A DNA stretch of 29,313 bases, taken from NCBI GenBank assembly GCA_910578825.1, contig CAJTSB010000021.1, forward strand, positions 1 through 29,313, given 5' to 3'. Numbering within the stretch: position 1 is the stretch's first letter; every line of letters begins with the position of its first letter. This DNA comes from an uncultured Lachnospiraceae bacterium. GTDB taxonomy: Bacteria > Bacillota > Clostridia > Lachnospirales > Lachnospiraceae. The notes under the pieces were generated by a model. It had not been told where the DNA came from. It saw nothing but the letters and a program-made list of their open reading frames with translations, and did not search any database. Shown in pieces: positions 15,968-24,590 of the stretch. A program made the translations under genes and the position numbers.

Positions 15968-18784
15968 CTATTTCCGGTACATTTTGTAAAGCCTCGTTTT
16001 GTTGTAATACGGCACAAGCTGTTTCCAGGAGGATATGCCAATAAGCCCCCGATAACGGTTTGTATACGAGAACGTCTTAGTTGTATCCATATATTTGAAT
16101 ACGTTAAAGGCTTCTTTACCGTGAATTCCCATCGGCAAGCCCTGTGCAACTTCCACCGGGTGATCGTGATAACTGCGGATAATAAACGCATCTACGTATG
16201 GGTTGCAGGCTGCAATATAATAACTTGCCGCTATTGCCGCCGCCTGATTTGCCTGTCCCCAGTTGGAGGCATAGCCCTGTTCCGACAGAATCGTCCGCAC
16301 GGAAGAGCCATATTTGCGTCTGATGTAATCGGTCAGAACCTTTAAATTCTTCATTGTAATATAAGGACTGTTCTCGTCGTAAGTAAGCCCAAATCCATCC
16401 CAGAAATTGGTATACGTCAAAGGAGCGGAGTAGGCATGATAGGCAAGATTCCATTTCAGCCCCTTCTGGATTTTTTGCAGCTGCGAATAAAACTGTGAAA
16501 TGGAATATTTCGCGCTGTAACCGCCAGCCACATGGGTATTCCATAAATTATCCACACAGATAAACACACGCGCATTGGAATACTGGCTTCTTACTGCATA
16601 ATATAAGGAACGGAATGCCTGTGCATAACTTCGAAAATAAGCGTTCGTGGAAAGGATTCCCTTATAATTCCATGAACCGGGGTTATTGATCTCGTTTCCC
16701 AGAACCCAGTTCGATACATAACACTTCTTTGTGCCAAACACACTTCCCAGATAGCAGAACATCGCCTCCATCTTTTCTCTTCCCGCACTGCTGCGCACAT
16801 TCCAGGTATAAAAGGGTGCTGCTCCTGCCACCCGCGCTTTGGAATCAATCAAATCCTCCTGTCCGCCGACCCAGTCAAGCAGTACCTGCATGGTAACATT
16901 AATTCCCTTTTTATTACATTCTGATACAATCTGCTGTTGAGAAACAAGCTGATTGAAATAGTAAGTTTTTCCATTATACTTATAGGGAATCGTGGCATTC
17001 GTACACAATTGGGAAACCGTCAGGTTCAGGAATGTATTTTTCGCTGTACAGGAATCAATCTCCTGCATACTGGTGCTGAACTGTATTCCTTTTTTTGTCT
17101 TTCCCAGCTTGTATTTTGACTTGTTTTTCGCCGCTTTTTCCGGATTCTTGACATAAGAAGCGCTGCTGATCAACGTATACTTGCCATTCTTTTTCACGGC
17201 AATTCCAAACAACGCCGTGACATATCCCTGATTGTCCGTCGTCTTCAGACTGAAACTAAGTTTCTTCTTTTTATAAGATTTTGCAGCCATTTTGTATGGT
17301 TTGCCACTGATCGGATTTACATATACCAGATAATAGTAGTCGTTGGAACTGGCCACCCTGTTTTTGACTGTAGCCTTTACGCTCACACTGCTGGTCTTCG
17401 TCGCCTTGCACGTCGTAATCTTCGCGCGGCTCTTGTTCGGCTTTCGCGTACATTTAACCCATTTGGCATAATACTTCTTATTTCCGATGCTGCCCTTTTT
17501 CAATTGGCTGACACGCTTTTTGCATTTTGCATCCGTATACCAGCCATCGAAATCATAGCCGCTACGCGTAGGAGCAGGAAGTGAGTAGGTACTGGTCGTA
17601 ATGTTGTAGCTTTTCTTTGCATTTCCGGGGAGTTTGCCCTTCTTTGTATTGTATGTAATCGTGTATTTAATGGGCGTCCATTTGGCATAGAGCGTTACGC
17701 TGCCACTGGCTTTCGAGGTAAGCGTCTTCACACCCTCCCCGGCTTTGTAAGTCTTCCCCTTGCCGTCTTTTTTGGTATTCCAACCCACGAATGTATATCC
17801 GCTGCGCTGAAAACGGTTCACACTCAACGCGCTTTCTGTTCCATACACATGGCTGGTGGGAGATACCACCCCGCTCTTTGCACCATTGCCATTATAATTG
17901 ACGCTGTAGGAATTCCCTTTCCAGATGGCGAACAACGTCACGGTACTTCCATGTGTCTGATTGGGGAAGGAAACAGATTCCTTCTCGCCATAGCTCTGTC
18001 CGGATCCATCTGGTCTTGTATTCCACCCTATAAATGTATAACCCTTTTTTTCAAATTCATTTTCGTTCAGTTTTTTGCTCTGTCCACAGGTAAACGCCTG
18101 ATCCAGCATTGTCCCGCTGCCGCCGTTGGCATCAAAGCTAACCTTATATTCCCCATTTTGCCAGGCTGCTTTCAACACTACTACTGCGCCATCCTGATCC
18201 GTCAGATTTTTCACCTTCGTATTTTCCTGACAGATACCGACGCCCTCAAGCTCCCAGCCAACCAGTACGTAATCTGCTTTATAACAGCCGCTGACGGGAA
18301 TCAGAAATTCTTCCTCATATGCTACCTCTCTTTCGGGAGGCGCCTCTCCCTCACCACCGTTTACATCAAACTGCACGCGATAGGTAATCGGCGTCCACGA
18401 CGCCAATAACGTAAAATCTTTTGTTACCGGCTGGTCAAATGCATAATAATTTCCGTCTTCGTCCAGCCAGCCCTGAAAGAGATAGCCCCTTTTTATAACA
18501 TCCGCCACTTCATCCGCATTCACCGTCTCTCCTTCCTCCACCTGCATGGAGAAAGCGCTTTCGCCTGACGCGGTACTGCCGCCGTTTAGGTCAAACGTAA
18601 CGGTATACCTGGAAACTTCCTCTTCTTCCTGTTCCTCCTGCAAAATCTGCCGGGGTTCTTCCTGTGATTCCTGTGTGTACTGCCGGGAATCCTCCGGCGC
18701 CTCCATAGCGTAGAGATTTCCCACATCCATGTTAAACAACATCATAACTGCCAGCAGCACAGATAATATCCTCTTCTTTTTCAT
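15968..18784 (-). CDS. Secreted multi-repeat protein with DUF5722-like putative glycoside hydrolase domain
   Basis: This is a 938-residue exported protein. The signal peptide is MKKKRILSVLLAVMMLF with likely cleavage near NLYA (about 26), and a Glu-rich linker runs to about 58. Five InlB-B-type repeats follow (about 60-132, 133-208, 212-288, 291-369, 372-442), each with a V.F..NGG-like strand and a G(Y)xFxGW turn. After a beta segment (about 450-545) comes a TIM-barrel-like domain (about 560-938). GNEINN gives Glu698, a typical clan-A acid/base position, and ILSEQGYAS gives Glu835, a candidate nucleophile. This fits DUF5722 (PF18989), a putative hydrolase family; the catalytic residues are my inference. 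No LPXTG is seen. It sits among assembly genes after the flippase gene, so it probably trims or remodels the cognate polymer outside the cell. GAAGGGA lies before the ATG. Confidence 0.88.
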   Translation of the reverse strand: MKKKRILSVLLAVMMLFNMDVGNLYAMEAPEDSRQYTQESQEEPRQILQEEQEEEEVSRYTVTFDLNGGSTASGESAFSMQVEEGETVNADEVADVIKRGYLFQGWLDEDGNYYAFDQPVTKDFTLLASWTPITYRVQFDVNGGEGEAPPEREVAYEEEFLIPVSGCYKADYVLVGWELEGVGICQENTKVKNLTDQDGAVVVLKAAWQNGEYKVSFDANGGSGTMLDQAFTCGQSKKLNENEFEKKGYTFIGWNTRPDGSGQSYGEKESVSFPNQTHGSTVTLFAIWKGNSYSVNYNGNGAKSGVVSPTSHVYGTESALSVNRFQRSGYTFVGWNTKKDGKGKTYKAGEGVKTLTSKASGSVTLYAKWTPIKYTITYNTKKGKLPGNAKKSYNITTSTYSLPAPTRSGYDFDGWYTDAKCKKRVSQLKKGSIGNKKYYAKWVKCTRKPNKSRAKITTCKATKTSSVSVKATVKNRVASSNDYYYLVYVNPISGKPYKMAAKSYKKKKLSFSLKTTDNQGYVTALFGIAVKKNGKYTLISSASYVKNPEKAAKNKSKYKLGKTKKGIQFSTSMQEIDSCTAKNTFLNLTVSQLCTNATIPYKYNGKTYYFNQLVSQQQIVSECNKKGINVTMQVLLDWVGGQEDLIDSKARVAGAAPFYTWNVRSSAGREKMEAMFCYLGSVFGTKKCYVSNWVLGNEINNPGSWNYKGILSTNAYFRSYAQAFRSLYYAVRSQYSNARVFICVDNLWNTHVAGGYSAKYSISQFYSQLQKIQKGLKWNLAYHAYSAPLTYTNFWDGFGLTYDENSPYITMKNLKVLTDYIRRKYGSSVRTILSEQGYASNWGQANQAAAIAASYYIAACNPYVDAFIIRSYHDHPVEVAQGLPMGIHGKEAFNVFKYMDTTKTFSYTNRYRGLIGISSWKQLVPYYNKTRLYKMYRK
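17459..18607 (-). repeat. Five InlB-B-type protein repeats within the secreted hydrolase
   Basis: The coding region for residues about 60-442 encodes five consecutive 71-79-residue units. Each ends in a version of L(Y/F)AxW and has a central GW preceded by an aromatic residue. Units three and four are closest to each other (both with GYTFIGWNT-like or GYTFVGWNT-like turns and a K/R-DG-GK/SG loop). Unit two is the most diverged. These modules usually form an elongated stalk or ligand-binding surface. Confidence 0.8.
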
Positions 18785-18822
18785 TTTGATCCCTTCTTTT
18801 TAAGTCTCGTTATCCTGTATTT

Positions 18823-18852
18823 TCTATATGTATGGAAATCCCCCTTTGTCAT
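18823..18852 (-). promoter_or_regulatory. Weak candidate promoter upstream of the secreted hydrolase
   Basis: In the 67-base gap before the secreted hydrolase a -35-like ATGACA (18847-18852, five of six consensus bases) stands 18 bases from a -10-like TATAGA (18823-18828, four of six). It overlaps the flippase stop codon. It is plausible but could be chance in an AT-rich gap. Confidence 0.3.
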
Positions 18853-20330
18853 TAATTACGGTCTCTCCCTCTCATTGGCAGAAATTTCTGCAGATAAGGC
18901 AACACAAATTCCATCGTAATCGTCTCACGCTGCAACAACAATATCACCCCGTAAACTCCAAAAAAGACCGCCGCCGTCACCACGAGCACAAGGAAATATC
19001 CCACATTTCCCAGTACCAGAATATGCACCACAATAGCTGCAGCCGATGCCGGAACAACTGCCAGAATATACGGCCATACCCAATGTTTCTGATGAATTTC
19101 CTTTAAGAAACCTTTCAGGAATGCCACTTCCAAAAGTACCACGGCAAGCTCTGCCGCCAGCGTGCCTATGGCGGCTCCGGAAGCCCCCAGATAAGGAATC
19201 AGCAGCAAATTCAATACAAAATCCACCGCAGCTCCCGTCACGACCGCTGTCAGCACCTTTTTCTCCCGGTCCGTTGGCACCAGAACCTGCATACCGAGTA
19301 TATTTGACAATCCAATCAAAAGCACGGTCGGCATAATCACACGCATAGGCATGGCAGCCGGAGCATATTCCGGACCGGAGATAAGCCCAATTACCTCTCT
19401 CGCAAACAGGATAAAATAGACGGTCATCGGAAGCGCCATCATCACCACAAAGCGCAATGCGTGGGAGGTTATTCTGCAAAATTCTTCCTTCATCCCCTTT
19501 TCAATATAGTAGGAAAGTCTCGGAAGCAATACCGTGCCAAGAGAAATCACAAGCCCGACCAACGCCGTCTTAATATAGACCGACGCGCTGTAATATCCGG
19601 TCTGCGTATCGCCGCTCATAAGCCCCATCATCACCGTATCCAGGTTCGTATAAATGCTGTTCGCAACTGTCATTGCACAAAACACGGCAATCGGCTTTAA
19701 ATGCCTCTTGAAATCATAATTTCCCAGCGGCCTGATATAAATATACCTTCTCAGACGAAGGAAATTAAAGACGTAGGAGCCGATATTGGAAAGCACCGTA
19801 AGCGCGCCATAAATGACAAAATCTTCCTTGCTGCGGACAAGTACAAACATAAGAACCACGGCAAGAACCTTAAACGCCAGAGACGCCGTTGTAATATAGG
19901 CATATTTCTCCAATGCCGAATACAGCCAGCTCACTCCGATGACATTCAAAAAAATTGCCGTACTCATCACCAGAAACAAAGTACGGTCTTCGATAAATTT
20001 GGGCACAACCTGTAACGTTACCCCGAAAACAATATACACGACTACCATCATTATGGTGTTAATGATAAGAATTTCATGTACAGTTCGCGACAGTTTCTCC
20101 TTATCATCGCGAACCTGCGCACAGGCACGAATGCCATATGTGGGAATGCCAAGCATTGCTACCATGGAAAAATAATTTACCACACCGCCCGCTGCTGCAA
20201 CCTTACCGGTTCCCATCGGCAGAAGAACTCTGGATATATACGGGAACGTAATCAGCGGAAAGATTACAGAAGATGCCGTCAAAATAAAATTCATAATAAA
20301 ATTGAATGTCACAGAATGTTCTTTTGCCAC
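18852..20330 (-). CDS. Wzx-type lipid-linked oligosaccharide flippase (MOP superfamily)
   Basis: This 492-residue integral membrane protein has about 12-14 helices. Its N-terminus matches the polysaccharide biosynthesis flippase family: NFIMNFILTASSVIFPLITF, then YISRVLLPMGTGKVAAAGGV and YGIRACAQVRDD. It would move undecaprenyl-PP-linked repeat units, or other lipid-linked sugars, across the membrane. The frame opens at an ATG ten codons upstream, but GTG at 20330 is chosen because GGAGG (20338-20342) stands exactly seven bases before it, and the protein then begins MAKEHSVTFNF. No Wzy polymerase or Wzz regulator is recognisable nearby. With two ABC exporters in the locus, its role may be a second polymer or a side-chain precursor. 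Confidence 0.93.
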   Translation of the reverse strand: MAKEHSVTFNFIMNFILTASSVIFPLITFPYISRVLLPMGTGKVAAAGGVVNYFSMVAMLGIPTYGIRACAQVRDDKEKLSRTVHEILIINTIMMVVVYIVFGVTLQVVPKFIEDRTLFLVMSTAIFLNVIGVSWLYSALEKYAYITTASLAFKVLAVVLMFVLVRSKEDFVIYGALTVLSNIGSYVFNFLRLRRYIYIRPLGNYDFKRHLKPIAVFCAMTVANSIYTNLDTVMMGLMSGDTQTGYYSASVYIKTALVGLVISLGTVLLPRLSYYIEKGMKEEFCRITSHALRFVVMMALPMTVYFILFAREVIGLISGPEYAPAAMPMRVIMPTVLLIGLSNILGMQVLVPTDREKKVLTAVVTGAAVDFVLNLLLIPYLGASGAAIGTLAAELAVVLLEVAFLKGFLKEIHQKHWVWPYILAVVPASAAAIVVHILVLGNVGYFLVLVVTAAVFFGVYGVILLLQRETITMEFVLPYLQKFLPMRGRDRN

Positions 20331-20353
20331 AGAATTACCTCCACGTATTCTAT

Positions 20354-20377
20354 GGTGCACACTAAAGACAATGCACC
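20354..20377 (-). other. Inverted repeat in the leader of the flippase gene
   Basis: GGTGCA and TGCACC form a perfect six-base stem with a 12-base loop in the 87-base gap between the second paralogue and the flippase, 11 bases upstream of its GGAGG. It could affect translation or RNA stability. No uridine run follows, and I see no good promoter in this gap. Confidence 0.35.
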
Positions 20378-20417
20378 AACTTCGGATTTTATTGCAGATA
20401 CAGCAGGAAATACAGCA

Positions 20418-22502
20418 TTACAGGGAACGCGCCATTCTATACTGTGCCAGTAGTTCCCGCACTCTCTGTAAATGGACGGCCAGAAGTTCCGCACATTTAC
20501 ACAGGCTGATTAATTCCGCGCTGATAATCAACGGATAGCCAGAACTCAGATAATGCGTCTTGATTGCCGGACATTGTGTCAAATCCACGTAGGCAATTCC
20601 AAATGCAAGAACTAGCACAGAAAGGCTCATTCCGGTAACTATCAGCCATGGATTCACATACTCATATGTTTTCCTGCGCAGACCCCTCAGAACTACAATC
20701 GTCAATACCGCATATGCCAAAATTCCGAACCAAAACATTACTTTTCCGGTAGCACGGTAAAAAACTCTTATGAGATTCAGACGCTGTACTGGCATAACGG
20801 CAGCATTTTCCACACGTTCCCGATCCTTTTGACTATTGTAGACATCCAAAGCTCCATCAAATTCGACCGTTCCTTCGCCGATAAATCCATCCTTTCCGAT
20901 CTGGATTCTGGCCTTTCGTTCTCCCACTTTCGCACCGTCCGCCTGGTCCTTTTCGTACAATCCCAGATACCATACGGTATTTTCCGTACTATCCTCTACA
21001 TCCCAGCCGGTATGAAAACGACATTTCCTGGCACTCTTCCAATCCCGTCCCGTGCTTTTCAGGGATTCATAGACATCCTCGCTACTCTTAAATCTAATCC
21101 TTTTATAGCGATTGCCCTTTTCATCTTCGATATATACACTCATTTTCTGCCCGTCATAATCTGGAAACAGAATCCAGCCGGCAATCGCGTAATCATGTTT
21201 CGCCTTCAGATGTGCATGGGTGTTCCCAGTCACACGCTCAAACGCCCAGATGCATTCCTCTGAATCGGGAACTTCTCTGGCAGACATACTGACATGCGTC
21301 CGCCGGTAGCTTATCATGTAATTAAGCGTCTGCAGTGTACGCCCGATAAGCTCCCTGCGATGCGCGGGGGTATCCATGTAATATTTTTGCACGGCAGATT
21401 CTTCTACGCGCTCCAGCCTGCCATCCGCAAACGAGGCAGCCAGATCCTCATGGAGATTTCGGAAGAATGTATCTGCCGTCTCGCTGTCCTCATACATCCC
21501 TGCATCGTAAAAAGCCCTGACCAGTGTCCAGCCCAGCCAGCCTGCTTCTACCTCCCCGTCCGTCGGATTGGTATCGTAAGCATTGTGCTCATCCATCTCT
21601 TTCTCCAGATACTCCTGCACGCTTGCCAGCGTCGGTGAAACCTGATAGAGCTCTTTCAATTTTTTTCTGGTAAGCGGGATCTTCTCATTCGCACCCTCCT
21701 GCCGGATATGGGAAATCTCATCCATGACTGTGGCATAATATTCCAGAGAAGAAATACCATACCGCTGTGTATGCAGAAAATCTACCCCTTTGATACATAA
21801 TAGCACCCCTAAAAACGGAAGAGCCAGGCACAAATACCTGGGCAGATTCCGTAAATTTCTGCACTTTACAAGTAAAATGCCAAGCATCACCAGACAGATC
21901 ACGCCCGTAAACGGCAACAGCCAGGCGGTATCTCCCTTTGTAATCCACAGATAGCCCAGAGACAATCCGGTAAACGCTGACCAGAAAAACAGCCGCCACG
22001 CTTTTTCTCCACGGAGTGAAAAATACATATGGAGCAGTCCGCCGAAAATACAGAGTGTGAGAATGACGCCCAGTCCATTCCGGTAAACTTTCTGCAGAAC
22101 AGAACTGCAATAAGAAACAGGATGAAACAGCAAAAACAGATAGACAAGCAACACATACTTGCCGGAAGAAAAAATGTTCCTTAAGGCTGTACTGAAAATC
22201 ATGCACGCCGCAGAGTAACACAACGTCACTGCAAAAATATACGGAATATGCAGCCTGTAACAAACCCCGAGAAAGATTGCAAATCCGGGTTCTTTCAGAA
22301 ATGTATAGACGTTAAAATCTCCCAGCCAGTCCATTCCTGCAATCGAAAACGCCCAGTCCCGCATCAGTTCATCATCACAGGGCGTACCAGGTGATGCACA
22401 GATGGGAACATTGATTACCAGAATCTGTTTCACAAGCGCAGCAACCAGAAAAACCAGCAGCAGCCTGTGTTTCTTCATCGCTGTAATTATCTTATCTGTC
22501 AT
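20418..22502 (-). CDS. GT-C-like polytopic membrane protein, second tandem paralogue
   Basis: This 694-residue membrane protein is a paralogue of its upstream neighbour (22535-24574) along its whole length. Shared runs include AALVKQILVI, KEPGF, SLGYLWITK, DGEVEAGW, FADGRLER and LTQCPAI. About seven helices span residues 10-240, a large extracytoplasmic region follows to about 590, and about three more helices end the protein. The first outer loop carries Asp43-Asp44 (PCDDELMRDWAFS) and then KEPGF, the arrangement of the catalytic acid and aromatic-proline loops in GT-C glycosyltransferases. A beta module near AGWILFPDYD sits in the soluble region. The frame is open 82 codons upstream, but GAGGAGG before ATG 22502 and alignment with the paralogue fix the start. 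Specific function is unknown; membrane-external glycosyl transfer from a polyprenyl-phosphate sugar is my best guess. Confidence 0.85.
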   Translation of the reverse strand: MTDKIITAMKKHRLLLVFLVAALVKQILVINVPICASPGTPCDDELMRDWAFSIAGMDWLGDFNVYTFLKEPGFAIFLGVCYRLHIPYIFAVTLCYSAACMIFSTALRNIFSSGKYVLLVYLFLLFHPVSYCSSVLQKVYRNGLGVILTLCIFGGLLHMYFSLRGEKAWRLFFWSAFTGLSLGYLWITKGDTAWLLPFTGVICLVMLGILLVKCRNLRNLPRYLCLALPFLGVLLCIKGVDFLHTQRYGISSLEYYATVMDEISHIRQEGANEKIPLTRKKLKELYQVSPTLASVQEYLEKEMDEHNAYDTNPTDGEVEAGWLGWTLVRAFYDAGMYEDSETADTFFRNLHEDLAASFADGRLERVEESAVQKYYMDTPAHRRELIGRTLQTLNYMISYRRTHVSMSAREVPDSEECIWAFERVTGNTHAHLKAKHDYAIAGWILFPDYDGQKMSVYIEDEKGNRYKRIRFKSSEDVYESLKSTGRDWKSARKCRFHTGWDVEDSTENTVWYLGLYEKDQADGAKVGERKARIQIGKDGFIGEGTVEFDGALDVYNSQKDRERVENAAVMPVQRLNLIRVFYRATGKVMFWFGILAYAVLTIVVLRGLRRKTYEYVNPWLIVTGMSLSVLVLAFGIAYVDLTQCPAIKTHYLSSGYPLIISAELISLCKCAELLAVHLQRVRELLAQYRMARSL

Positions 22503-22534
22503 AAAATTCTGCCTCCTCGTAGATGCCCCCACAG

Positions 22535-24574
22535 CTATGAAAGCTCCTTCTTTTTTACTTTCCTTCCTATGATGGGAATCGAAAGCTCCACACATTTCCA
22601 GATACTGATGGATTCTGCACCGATGAGCAGCCCATAGGCGGAGCTTAGATACATCTCGCTGATTGCCGGACACTGGGTAAGCTCCACAAGCGAAATTCCC
22701 AGCGCAAACACCAGAATACTGAGTCCAAATCCGGTGGCAACAAGCCATGCATTGTTGCAGTCATATCTCTTTTTCCTAAAATCGAGAATCATCACTGCGG
22801 TCAAGCCTCCATAGCAGACAATTCCCAGCCAGAACATGACTGGTCCAAGACCCCGGTAAAAAGAACTGATTACCCCTAATCTCCCGACAACCTGATTGCT
22901 CTTTGCCAGCACAACTTCTCCCTCTGCCTGTGAAATATAAGCATCCAGAGAGCCCGTATAGGGAACCTCCGTCTCTGCGGCAAAACCGCTTTTTTGTATC
23001 TGTACCTTTGCGCTTTCCTTTCCTTCCTGATGTACTGCCAGGTACCACTGCGGATTCTCCTGCCCTTCTTTACCGTCCCATCCGGTTCGAAAACGACATC
23101 TGGAAACGTTCCCTTTTGCGTACTCCGTATTCTCAAGGTATTCCTGCACGTCCTTACTTCTGCGGAACTTTACCTGCGTATATTGATTTCCCTGCGCATC
23201 CTCCACAAACACCTGCATTTTATCTGCATCATATTCCGGAAAAACAATCCATCCTGCGGCTATGAAATCATAATCTTGTTTGGCATATGCCACCCTGTTG
23301 CGGGTAAGTTCTTCGAATTGCCGGAAAGACAGCTCGTCTTCATCCTCGCTTCTCATTACCTGTGCATCTGCATGTGCATAACTCGTCATATATCGCACCG
23401 TCCGCCATACGCACTCTGCAAGTTCCCCACAATGCTCTGGCGTATCCAGATAATATTTCTGCGCCGTGCTTTCCGTCCGCCGTTCAAGCCTTCCGTCTGC
23501 AAAAGCCGCCTCTAACTCTTCGTGGACACTCTTATAAAATGCATTTGCGCTCTCACAGCTTTCATAAACGCCCGCCTTGGAGAAACCTTCGAGCAGCGCC
23601 CAGCCTGACCAGCCTGCTTCCACCTCTCCATCCTCCGGATGGGTGTCAAATTCCGAGTAGGTCTGCATCTGTTTCTCCACATATTTTTCTACGCCTGCCA
23701 GCGTAGGGGAAATCTCATACAATTCCCGCAACTGCTGTCTGGACAGACTTATCTTATCCTGCACATCATCTGATTTGATATGCGACAGGTCATACATCAC
23801 CTCATCGTAGTATGCCACAGAGGGATAACCGTACCAGCGAATGTCACAAAACTTTGTTGCCTGGGAAAATAAAAAGACTGCCAGAAATGGAAATACGACA
23901 CTGAAGAAAACGGGAATACTCTTTAAATTCCTGCTCTTTCGAAAAAGAATCACCAACATCACTACACAGACGGTAAGCGTAAAGGGCAGCACCCAAACCG
24001 TATCGCTCTTGGTAATCCACAGATAGCCCAGAGACAGACTGCTCACCAGAGACCAGACAATGATCTGCCTCTGTCTCTGCTCCAGAACAGCAAAATACAT
24101 ATGGATCAAACCGCCGAAAACCAGGAGCGTCAATACCATCGCAAATCCATTGCGATACACCCTCTGAAGTGTATATAGTCCAAAGGAAACCGGGTTAAAT
24201 AAAATCACGAGATAGGTAAAAAACACAAATAGTTTGCGGGAAAAAATCTTATTTAAGGAGGTGGCAAACACAATGGACGCCACAGAGTATCCCAGCGTAA
24301 CCGTGAAAATATAGGGAAGATGCAGCCGGAAACAAACCGCCAGAAAGAAACTGAATCCCGGCTCCTTTGCAAACGTATAGGCGTTAAAATCCCCTTTCCA
24401 GTCCAGGCTTGCCATTGAAAACGCCCAGTTCTTGAGAAGCTGATCGTCGCAGGCAGCCGATGGTATGGCGAAAATCGGTAGTCCGATAACCAGAATCTGT
24501 TTCACAAGCGCAGCTGCCACTACAGCAATCAAAAACCAATGCTTTTTCGCCATATCTGCGACCTTATCCCACAT
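22535..24574 (-). CDS. GT-C-like polytopic membrane protein, first tandem paralogue
   Basis: This 679-residue protein has helices near 13-33, 75-105, 115-135, 140-162, 170-187, 192-212 and 219-237. A long extracytoplasmic segment (about 238-570) follows, then helices near 577-596, 609-632 and 641-660. Outer loop one has Asp43-Asp44 (ACDDQLLKNWAFS) and KEPGF (70-74), fitting a GT-C catalytic pattern. The soluble segment contains a helical part (about 265-400) and a beta module (about 438-545) with AGWIVFPEYD and RRSKDVQEYL. AAAGGAGG precedes the start. It lies 16 bases after the DPM/GtrB-like gene, as in three-component Gtr systems where such an enzyme supplies polyprenyl-phosphate sugar to a membrane transferase. 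It does not match a named Gtr, PMT or ArnT protein that I recognise; a Wzy-like polymerase is an alternative. Confidence 0.85.
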   Translation of the reverse strand: MWDKVADMAKKHWFLIAVVAAALVKQILVIGLPIFAIPSAACDDQLLKNWAFSMASLDWKGDFNAYTFAKEPGFSFFLAVCFRLHLPYIFTVTLGYSVASIVFATSLNKIFSRKLFVFFTYLVILFNPVSFGLYTLQRVYRNGFAMVLTLLVFGGLIHMYFAVLEQRQRQIIVWSLVSSLSLGYLWITKSDTVWVLPFTLTVCVVMLVILFRKSRNLKSIPVFFSVVFPFLAVFLFSQATKFCDIRWYGYPSVAYYDEVMYDLSHIKSDDVQDKISLSRQQLRELYEISPTLAGVEKYVEKQMQTYSEFDTHPEDGEVEAGWSGWALLEGFSKAGVYESCESANAFYKSVHEELEAAFADGRLERRTESTAQKYYLDTPEHCGELAECVWRTVRYMTSYAHADAQVMRSEDEDELSFRQFEELTRNRVAYAKQDYDFIAAGWIVFPEYDADKMQVFVEDAQGNQYTQVKFRRSKDVQEYLENTEYAKGNVSRCRFRTGWDGKEGQENPQWYLAVHQEGKESAKVQIQKSGFAAETEVPYTGSLDAYISQAEGEVVLAKSNQVVGRLGVISSFYRGLGPVMFWLGIVCYGGLTAVMILDFRKKRYDCNNAWLVATGFGLSILVFALGISLVELTQCPAISEMYLSSAYGLLIGAESISIWKCVELSIPIIGRKVKKKELS

Positions 24575-24590
24575 GTACCCTGTCCTCCTT

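Noticed and set aside
17459..18607. Possible CRISPR-like or DNA-level tandem array
   Set aside because: The repetition is at protein level (InlB-type units of 71-79 residues), and the DNA units are diverged, with no short identical repeats and unique spacers.
18925..19479. 184-residue minus-strand frame within the flippase gene
   Set aside because: It is an out-of-phase shadow, rich in Gly and Cys, within a membrane protein that has a strong start and family motifs.
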